A stretch of DNA of 64,000 nucleotides from positions 1 through 64,000 of the forward strand of contig JAUYAK010000072.1 of NCBI GenBank assembly GCA_030693515.1, read 5' to 3'. Below, piece by piece: positions 57,744 to 64,000 of this stretch; position 1 is the stretch's first letter, and each line of letters begins with the position of its first letter. Made by a program: the position numbers and the translations under genes. The notes beneath the pieces are model-generated. The model made no database searches and was not told the DNA's origin. It saw only the letters and a list, made by a program, of their open reading frames with translations. Origin of the DNA: Opitutaceae bacterium (GTDB taxonomy: Bacteria > Verrucomicrobiota > Verrucomicrobiia > Opitutales > Opitutaceae).

Positions 57744-60700
57744 TTAATGCGCACCTTTCTTGGCGGCGCCGTGGGCGGCGGGGGCGTGGCCGTGATCGTG
57801 GGACGGCGGCACATTCTTGCGGTCGTATTCCGTGCGGCTGTGGGGCAGCGGCTTGTAGTCGGGCATCTTCGGGTTCGGATTCCGCAGCTTGCCCGAATAC
57901 GTGGTGCGCGGACGGACGTTGAGGTAGCCGAGCACGGCGTAGTCCTGCTCGCGGGCCTTCGCCTTGGAGACGGCGCTGTTGGGATCGAGGATGTCGCCGA
58001 AGGTGATCGCACCGACCGGGCAGGTCTGCTCGCAGGCGGCCTTGATGGTGCCGTCCGGCACTCGCACGTCGCCGGGCTTGCCCTCGCGGGTCATCTTCAC
58101 CTTGTGCTGAATCTTCGCGTTCTGGATGCGCTGCACGCAATAGGTGCACTTCTCCATGACGCCGCGCATGCGCACGCTGACCTCGGGGTTCTTCGCCATC
58201 TTGACGAGTTCCGGGGTGCCGAAGTCGGCGAGCGGCCCGAGGTAGAGCTCGTCGAGTTTGCGCTGGTTCCAATCGAAGAAATTGAAGCGCCTGACCTTGT
58301 AAGGGCAGTTGTTCGCACAATAGCGGGTGCCGATGCAGCGGTTGTAGGCCATCGTGTTGATGCCTTCGTCGTCGTGCACGGTGGCGTTGACGGGGCACAC
58401 GGTCTCGCACGGGGCGAGCTCGCAGTGGACGCACGTCATCGGCTGGAGCGAAATCTGGGGCTCCTCGGGGAGCATCTTGTTGCCCTCGCCGCCAAACGCA
58501 GAGCCGTCGATCTGGCCGTCCGAATAGTAGCGGTCGATGCGGATCCAGTGCATCTCGCGACCGCGCATGACCTGCTCCTTGCCGACAATCGGGATGTTGT
58601 TCTCGGCTTGGCAGGCGACGACGCAGGCGTTGCAACCGATGCAGGTGTTAAGGTCGATCGACATGCCCCACTGGTGGTGGCCGTCGAACTTGGGGGTGGA
58701 GTAGAGCGAATTGCCGCGCGGGATCTGCACGGCGCGCTCCTGCGGCGTCATCTTTTCGCCGACCGGGCCGATGTTGCTCGGCGCGTGGGACTCCATGCCG
58801 ATCGTGTTAACGAAGGCCGGATTCTCCTGGTAGCTCTTGCCGTCGGGGGTCGCCGCGGGCTCGTAGTTGGCCTCGCGAATGATGTCGCGGCCTTCCATCG
58901 ACCAGTGCTCCTGGGTGTTGGCGAGGAGCGCGCGGGTGCCGGTGTTGGTGAGCGTGCCGGAGGCCACGTGCATCGCGTCCGAAGCGCGGGCGGGATAGGC
59001 ATTGAAGCCGGCGTCCTTCCCGACGCGACCGGTGACCGAGCGGCCATAGCCGAGCGGGACGATGACGGTGTAGTTGGCGAGGCCGGGCTGGATGTGGACG
59101 GGGCCGCGGATCTTGCGGCCGCCGACCGTCAGTTCGAAGACGGGCGCGCTCTGCTTGCCCATGGTGAACTCCGCCTCCTCCTTGCGCGCCACCTGAATCG
59201 CTGAGCCCTTGGGCTCGATATTCAGATCCTTGGCGAGGCGGGGGCTGACGAGAATCGCGTTGTCCCACGAGATCTTGGTGATCGGATCGGGGCACTCCTG
59301 AAGCCAGCCGTTGTTGGCGAAGCGGCCGTCGTCCATCTTGTGATCGGCGACGAATCGGACCTCCACGTTGCCGGCACTGAATTGGATGACCGGCTTGGGC
59401 GCGCCGAGCAGTTGCCTCACGCCGTTGACCGAGAAGCGCACGGCCACGGGGCGCGGGGCGGACTTGGCGAGCACACCGTCGTGGAGGAAGCGCGCCATCG
59501 TCTTCTCCGCGGTGGCTCCGGCACCCGCGAGGCCCGTGATGGTGGTGGCGACCAAGGCGTAGGAATCGGGGGTCTTTTCGCCGGTGATGCGGGCGATGAT
59601 TTCGTTGTCGGTAAGGCCGCCGAAGAGCGGCTGAATCATCGGCTGCACGGGCACGACCGTGCCGTCAACCGTGCGGGCATCGCCCCACGATTCGAGGTAA
59701 TGCGCCCGGACAACATGCACGACGCCCTGGCTGGCGGCGGTCGTCTCGTCGACGTGGTAGCCCACGCGAACGACTTCGCCCACGGATTTCTGCAGCGCCG
59801 CCCAGCCGAGATCGGCGGGGGCGTTGTAGGCGGGATTGCCGCCCAAAATCACGAGCGTCTTGACCGAGCCGCCCTTGATGGCGGTGGCGAGGGCGCTGAT
59901 CGTCGAGACCCCGGGTGTCGTCTCGATGGGGATGAACTCCACCGTCTGACCCACCGCGCCGATGGCGACGTTGATGCCGTAGACCAGCGCATGGACCTCG
60001 GCCGGCAGATGGGCTCCGGCGACCACGAGCGCGGCGCCCTTCTGGGCGAGGAGATCGTTGGCGCACTCGTTGATCCAAGCTTGGGAGACGCCGATTTCGT
60101 GCACGTAAGGCACGAGCTGATCGACGGCCTGCTGGTAAGTCGCCGCCGCGAGGCGGGCCGCAAACGACAGCATGTGGCTCGACGACAAGCGCAGCCGGTG
60201 ATCAGCCATGCTGCCGGTGAGCGTGAGACCGCTCTCCACCGCATAAAGGCGGTTCATCGGATCGCTCTTCTTCGCGACGCGACGCCCTTGGGCAAAGCCG
60301 CGGGCGTGCGCGAGGCTGCCGGCCTCGGTTTGCAGGAAATCAGCGTCGATCGAGACGATGCGCTTGGCCTTGGCGAAATGATAGACGGGCTTCACGGCCG
60401 CGCCGAAGGCGGCCTGGGCCGCGGCGATCGGGGCTTCGTCGGTCACGGGCTCATACTCAGCCCAGACGGAACGCGGGAACTTGGCCCGGAGCGCGGCGAC
60501 GAGGCGGCGGCGCGTGGGCGACGAGGATTCCTCCGCGAGGAAGGCCAGCCCGGCGCCCTGCGTCGCGGCGTAGTTCTGCGAAATCGTATCAAGGATCTGA
60601 TCGACTTGCTCACGGGTGACCGTGGCGCCGGCCTTGGTGTGCGCCGTGGCGCGGTCCGGATCGTAGAGATCGAGGATGGAGGCCTGCGCGGCGAGCGAGG

Positions 60701-61112
60701 CGGCGCCACCGTGCGGCTCGAAGCTGGCGTTGCCCTCCAGCTTGGTCGGGCGGCCTTGGTGCGTCTCGGCCAGCAGCGGGATCGCCCATTTGCGCACCGG
60801 CATCGCGGTCGCGTAGCAGGAGGGCAGGCCGGGGATGACACCCTCGACCGATTTGCCATAGGGCAAAATGAATTTCTCCGGACGGCGGCAACCCGCGAGG
60901 CCCGCGCCTCCGAGCGCGAACGACGCCGCCATGATCTTCATGAAGTGGCGGCGATCCACGCCCTCCAGCGTGTCGGCCCCCTCGGGAAACTCGCGCTCCA
61001 TCTGCGCGCGGAAGCCGGGCGTAGACTGCAGCTCGTCGAGGCTGCGCCAGTAGGCCGGGCCGGTGAGCTGCTCGCGTTCAGACGGAGCCGGATGTTCAAA
61101 TTTGCGTTTCAT
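57744..61112 (-). CDS. actB: Alternative complex III subunit ActB (iron-sulfur/molybdopterin-like)
   Basis: A 1122-residue subunit. A Tat signal is present (DRRHFMKIMAASFAL, R54-R55) with a candidate lipobox at LAGC (C75). Residues 80-780 are the molybdopterin-oxidoreductase-like domain, which in this complex carries no molybdenum. The C-terminal ferredoxin domain holds the clusters: CIGCNACVVAC near 820-830, CVHCELAPCETVCP near 890-903, CIGTRYCANNCP near 925, then CTYCVQRI near 987 and CEQTCP near 1027. It takes electrons from ActC to ActA. The gene overlaps actA by four bases. Confidence 0.95.
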   Translation of the reverse strand: MKRKFEHPAPSEREQLTGPAYWRSLDELQSTPGFRAQMEREFPEGADTLEGVDRRHFMKIMAASFALGGAGLAGCRRPEKFILPYGKSVEGVIPGLPSCYATAMPVRKWAIPLLAETHQGRPTKLEGNASFEPHGGAASLAAQASILDLYDPDRATAHTKAGATVTREQVDQILDTISQNYAATQGAGLAFLAEESSSPTRRRLVAALRAKFPRSVWAEYEPVTDEAPIAAAQAAFGAAVKPVYHFAKAKRIVSIDADFLQTEAGSLAHARGFAQGRRVAKKSDPMNRLYAVESGLTLTGSMADHRLRLSSSHMLSFAARLAAATYQQAVDQLVPYVHEIGVSQAWINECANDLLAQKGAALVVAGAHLPAEVHALVYGINVAIGAVGQTVEFIPIETTPGVSTISALATAIKGGSVKTLVILGGNPAYNAPADLGWAALQKSVGEVVRVGYHVDETTAASQGVVHVVRAHYLESWGDARTVDGTVVPVQPMIQPLFGGLTDNEIIARITGEKTPDSYALVATTITGLAGAGATAEKTMARFLHDGVLAKSAPRPVAVRFSVNGVRQLLGAPKPVIQFSAGNVEVRFVADHKMDDGRFANNGWLQECPDPITKISWDNAILVSPRLAKDLNIEPKGSAIQVARKEEAEFTMGKQSAPVFELTVGGRKIRGPVHIQPGLANYTVIVPLGYGRSVTGRVGKDAGFNAYPARASDAMHVASGTLTNTGTRALLANTQEHWSMEGRDIIREANYEPAATPDGKSYQENPAFVNTIGMESHAPSNIGPVGEKMTPQERAVQIPRGNSLYSTPKFDGHHQWGMSIDLNTCIGCNACVVACQAENNIPIVGKEQVMRGREMHWIRIDRYYSDGQIDGSAFGGEGNKMLPEEPQISLQPMTCVHCELAPCETVCPVNATVHDDEGINTMAYNRCIGTRYCANNCPYKVRRFNFFDWNQRKLDELYLGPLADFGTPELVKMAKNPEVSVRMRGVMEKCTYCVQRIQNAKIQHKVKMTREGKPGDVRVPDGTIKAACEQTCPVGAITFGDILDPNSAVSKAKAREQDYAVLGYLNVRPRTTYSGKLRNPNPKMPDYKPLPHSRTEYDRKNVPPSHDHGHAPAAHGAAKKGAH

Positions 61113-61768
61113 CGGTGGCAGCCGGAGCAGCTCTGGGGAGGCGTCACTTTCCAGTCGTGGACAAACTTCTGGGCGGTCTTCAGACCTTCGGGCCCCTTGT
61201 CGGCGAGGCGGGGGGAATTGAGATTAAAGACGTCCTTCGGATCGCGCAGCCGGGCCGCCGGATCGCGGTGGCACTCGATGCAGAAGGCCATGCTGAGGGG
61301 CTTGGAGTGGGAGACGACGTCCATCTCGTTGACCTTGCCGTGGCACTCGACGCAGGAGACGCCGCGGTTCACGTGCGCTGCGTGGTTGAAATAGGCGTAG
61401 TCCGGCGTGGTGTGAATCCACACCCAGGGCACCGGCGTTCCCTTCTCGGCGCTCTCCCGGACCGGGGCGAGCAGCGGACTGTTGGCCTTCACCACACTAT
61501 GGCAATTCATGCACGTCTGCGCCGAGGGAATGTTGGAATGGCCGGACTTATCGACGTTCGAGTGGCAGTAGCGGCAATCGAGCCCGATCTCCTGCACATG
61601 CTGGGCGTGGCTAAACGGCACCGGCTGCACCGGGGCATAGCCGACCCGCGTGTATTTCGGCGTCATGTAGTAGGTGACACCCGCGGTGGCGATGCCCGCC
61701 AGCACGACCAGATAGATGACGATCTGGAAGGGAAGGGTGTTGGCCGACTTCGGAAACAGTTTCGACAT
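61109..61768 (-). CDS. actA: Alternative complex III subunit ActA, pentahaem cytochrome c
   Basis: A 219-residue protein with one N-terminal TM helix (residues 14-34) and five CXXCH sites: C65 (CRYCH), C86 (CMNCH), C139 (CVECH), C163 (CIECH) and C214 (CSGCH, four residues before the end). This is the exact haem count of ActA. It carries electrons from ActB to ActE on the periplasmic side. It is coupled to actB by an ATGA overlap and is preceded by a small Tat-like reading frame. Confidence 0.95.
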   Translation of the reverse strand: MSKLFPKSANTLPFQIVIYLVVLAGIATAGVTYYMTPKYTRVGYAPVQPVPFSHAQHVQEIGLDCRYCHSNVDKSGHSNIPSAQTCMNCHSVVKANSPLLAPVRESAEKGTPVPWVWIHTTPDYAYFNHAAHVNRGVSCVECHGKVNEMDVVSHSKPLSMAFCIECHRDPAARLRDPKDVFNLNSPRLADKGPEGLKTAQKFVHDWKVTPPQSCSGCHR

Positions 61769-61797
61769 GAGCGTGGTATTTAGTCGGTCGTCGCCAA

Positions 61798-61986
61798 CTA
61801 GACCATGTCGCGCCGGGCAACGGCACGCGCATCGGCGCGGATTTCAATCTTCCGGGCCGACCGGCCGGGGGCGGCAGCCACCGCCGCACCGGGTGAACTC
61901 GCCATCGCCCCGGGAAGCGCAGCGGAAGCCGCAGCGGCCCCGAGCAGCTTGGCGAAGAATTGTTTTCGCGAGGAGGGTTGGTTCAC
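61798..61986 (-). CDS. Small Tat-signal-like protein ahead of actA
   Basis: A 62-residue frame with a GTG start. It begins MNQPSSRKQFFAKLLGAAAA, close to a Tat signal (S-R-x-x-F-F-x-K, with RK instead of RR), then a hydrophobic stretch and a tail EIRADARAVARRDMV. I recall short proteins with Tat-like signals and an RAVARR-type tail in related genomes. It ends 29 bases before actA and so would be the first gene of the operon. The 150 bases upstream (61987-62136) hold no gene and probably contain the operon promoter, with no clear -35/-10 match. Confidence 0.5.
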   Translation of the reverse strand: MNQPSSRKQFFAKLLGAAAASAALPGAMASSPGAAVAAAPGRSARKIEIRADARAVARRDMV

Positions 61987-62136
61987 GGGAAGCGGTGGGA
62001 AGAAGCCAGAGTTGCGCCCGAAACAAGGGAGCGCCGTTTCGCTTGTAAACCCTTTTTTCCGCGCGGTTGTTTTCAGCGCGCGGGGAATTAGCGCCGACGC
62101 GCCGCGCGCGTGCCCGTGCTTATTGACGCAACGGCC

Positions 62137-62838
62137 TCAGACAAAGACCCCGTCGCGCATCGGGCGCGTAAAATCGCAGCGCTGCGCGATCTCGGGGTTG
62201 TGGGTGACGAGGACCACCGCTTGCCCCTGCTCCTTCGCGAGGTGCGTGAGCAGATCGAAGACGAGGCCGGAGTTCTTGCCATCGAGATTTCCCGTGGGCT
62301 CGTCGGCCAGCAAAATGGCGGGCTGGTTGGCGAGGGCGCGCGCGACCGCGACGCGCTGCTGCTCGCCGCCGGAGAGCTGGGTGCCGAGGCGGTGGGTCTT
62401 GGACCCGAGGCCCACCGAGTCGAGGAGCGCATGGGCGCGCGCCTGCATCGCCTCAGGCGCGAGGCGGCCGAGCTTGCGCATCGGCATCATCACATTCTCC
62501 AGCGCCGTGAACTCGAGCATCAGGAAGTGAAACTGAAACACGAAGCCGATGTGCTCGCCCCGCGCCCGCGTGCGCGCGAGGTCGTCGCTGTTGGACATGA
62601 GCGCGCCGTTGATCTCGATCTGGCCGTCGTCCGGCTGGTCGAGCAGGCCGAGGAGGTAGAGCAGCGTGCTCTTACCGCAACCGGAGGGACCGACGATCGC
62701 GCACACCTCGCCGCGCCGCGCCTCGAACGTGACGCCCTTCAGCACATGCACCCTCCCCTCGCCCTGGCCGAGTGAGCGATGGAGGCCTGTGCACCGCAGC
62801 GCGACCGCGCCGGGATTCTGTTTCGCCGCGCTGCTCAT
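62137..62838 (-). CDS. lolD: LolD-type ABC transporter ATPase
   Basis: A 233-residue ATPase. Walker A is GPSGCGKST, the Q-loop segment is FVFQFHFLMLEFTALENVMMP (typical of LolD), the signature is LSGGEQQR and Walker B is [12 protein letters not shown], followed by VLVTHN. It should energise release of lipoproteins from the inner membrane to LolA. It starts within the stop of the LolC/E-type permease gene (ATGA), so the two are coupled. Confidence 0.9.
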   Translation of the reverse strand: MSSAAKQNPGAVALRCTGLHRSLGQGEGRVHVLKGVTFEARRGEVCAIVGPSGCGKSTLLYLLGLLDQPDDGQIEINGALMSNSDDLARTRARGEHIGFVFQFHFLMLEFTALENVMMPMRKLGRLAPEAMQARAHALLDSVGLGSKTHRLGTQLSGGEQQRVAVARALANQPAILLADEPTGNLDGKNSGLVFDLLTHLAKEQGQAVVLVTHNPEIAQRCDFTRPMRDGVFV

Positions 62839-64000
62839 TGCGCGGTGCCGCGGACGATGTCGCCCGGCTCCAGCCGCGCGGCGCGGCGGGCGGGGATGAG
62901 ACTCGCAACCATCACCATCACCACGGCGGTGGCGATCGCGGCGAGGTAATGGTTCACGTCGCGCACGACGATGAAATGGTCCGTCTTGAAAATCCCGGTG
63001 ATCGACAGCGGCACCTGCTCGACCATCCACGTCACGACGTAGCCAAAAAGCGCGCCCAGCGCGGCCCCGATGCCGAGCACGATGCCGGCCTGCCAGAGGA
63101 AGACCTGGGTGATGTCCTTCCGCTCGTAGCCCATCGAGCGGAGGATCGCGATGTCCTTGGTCTTCTCGAGGACGATCATCGCGAGGGTGTTGAACATCGC
63201 GAGGCTGGCGATGAGCGTGAACACCGAGACCGTGATCATCGTCGAGATGCGCAGCGCCCGGAACACATCGAGCCACGTCTTCTCCCGCTCCTGCCAGGGC
63301 TTCGCATCGTGCCGCAGGATTTGTTTCATGCGGGCGGCGTCGCGTGGCGCGCGCGTGGGATCGTGCAGGCTCACCTGCAGGAAGGTCGCGCCCGTGGGCC
63401 GCCGCAGCAGCGAGCGCGCCTCGGGCAGGAGCACATAGACGTTGGCCTTGTCCACCTCGCGGTAGCCGGTCTCGAAGATCGCCGAGACCTTGAGCGCCCG
63501 CGACTGCCCGCGCGCGGCGACGGAAAACGAATCGCCCACGGCGAGCTGCAGGCGATCCGCGAGCACGCGGCCCACCAAGGCTCCGCCCGTGGCGCTGCGA
63601 AACGTCTCCAAGTCCCCGGCCGTGATCTGCTCCTCCAGATCGGAGACGCGCACGTGGTCCTCGAGCTTGATGCCGAAGACCTGCGCATCCTCGGTCTTGA
63701 ACGAGGTGGTGATCTGCACATTGCCGCGCACGACAGCGGAGACGGCGCGGACATTGGGAAACTCGCGCACGGCCTCGGCCAGGCGCTGCGGCTCCTCGAC
63801 CCCTTCGATGTATTTCACGCCCTCGCGGTTCACGATGTAGAAATCCGCCGAGCCCGCGGCGGCCATGCTCGTCATCGTGTCCTGGATGCGGTCCTCGATG
63901 CGGATCGCGCCGTTGATGCCGAGGATCGTCTTCGTGAAGAATTTCTCGAAGCCGCTCGTCGTCGCCTGCGTGACGATGAAGAGCCCCACGCCGAGGATCG
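62835..64000 (-). CDS. LolC/LolE-type permease, 5' end outside window
   Basis: The visible part has about 388 residues. It lacks the true N-terminus, because the frame stays open to the window edge. It shows the end of the first TM helix (ILGVGLFIVTQ), a periplasmic domain, and an FtsX module with three TM helices (ISTMITVSVFTLIASLAMFNTLAMIVLEKTKDIAILRSMGY is the LolC/E signature), ending ARLEPGDIVRG. It partners LolD in lipoprotein release. Confidence 0.9.
   Translation of the reverse strand, partial: ILGVGLFIVTQATTSGFEKFFTKTILGINGAIRIEDRIQDTMTSMAAAGSADFYIVNREGVKYIEGVEEPQRLAEAVREFPNVRAVSAVVRGNVQITTSFKTEDAQVFGIKLEDHVRVSDLEEQITAGDLETFRSATGGALVGRVLADRLQLAVGDSFSVAARGQSRALKVSAIFETGYREVDKANVYVLLPEARSLLRRPTGATFLQVSLHDPTRAPRDAARMKQILRHDAKPWQEREKTWLDVFRALRISTMITVSVFTLIASLAMFNTLAMIVLEKTKDIAILRSMGYERKDITQVFLWQAGIVLGIGAALGALFGYVVTWMVEQVPLSITGIFKTDHFIVVRDVNHYLAAIATAVVMVMVASLIPARRAARLEPGDIVRGTAQ

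Overview
The window is 64 kb of GC-rich DNA with dense bacterial genes, and most genes lie on the minus strand. No rRNA or tRNA gene, CRISPR array or insertion sequence was seen. The gene content points to the Verrucomicrobiota, most likely an Opitutaceae-like organism. Supporting traits are alternative complex III, arylsulfatase and rhamnogalacturonan-type esterase genes, polyphosphate glucokinase, ECF sigma factors with membrane or anti-sigma partners, a TonB-type protein, a recurring LPxFxV-type motif in unrelated exported proteins, and intergenic spaces full of paired palindromic repeats. The taxonomic call is inference; no marker gene is present.

Layout. 0-5 kb: a minus-strand set of SOUL haem-binding, DUF2071, SDR and SRPBCC-epimerase genes, then a fasciclin gene and a MarR regulator divergent from doxX. 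5-10 kb: an RluA-type pseudouridine synthase, a Tat-exported TIM-barrel isomerase, a double-thioredoxin protein, a low-GC lipoprotein and a VapBC toxin-antitoxin pair. 10-19 kb: a LytS/LytT two-component pair, two ROK kinases including polyphosphate glucokinase, ThuA and two paralogous exported esterases, one fused to an SMP-30 propeller. 19-25 kb: a low-GC HEPN-like gene, slyD, and the ybbP/ybbA ABC module divergent from tesA. 25-34.5 kb: exported propeller proteins, an ECF/TonB/coiled-coil operon, and an ECF sigma factor followed by a VWA protein whose N-terminus resembles an anti-sigma domain. 34.5-41 kb: an OppA-type lipoprotein, an OGG glycosylase, a VOC protein, an abgA-like amidohydrolase and a threonine dehydratase. 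41-51 kb: a carbohydrate block (GDSL acetylesterase, sulfatase, rhamnose mutarotase, two degenerate peptidase-like paralogs, a sodium:solute symporter and a divergent LacI regulator). 50.7-62 kb: one long minus-strand respiratory operon. 62-64 kb: a LolD/LolC-type ABC exporter cut by the window edge.

The respiratory operon is the highlight. It runs actA-actB-actC-actD-actE-actF, then a small one-helix protein, then homologs of the three cbb3 oxidase subunits CcoN, CcoO and CcoP, almost entirely with overlapping or touching genes. Manual alignment of the CcoN-like protein with classical CcoN indicates that five of the six haem and copper ligands are gone, including both histidines of the helix-X HxH pair. 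The CcoO-like protein carries His where the Met haem ligand is expected. The cluster therefore looks like alternative complex III joined to a non-catalytic cbb3-derived membrane module that keeps its c-type haems, perhaps an electron-transfer or assembly scaffold feeding an oxidase encoded elsewhere.

A second theme is decay of catalytic motifs in conserved folds: two tandem peptidase-like proteins have lost both zinc histidines of HExxH. A third is the paired palindromes, usually two hairpins in inverted orientation, that occupy many intergenic spaces.
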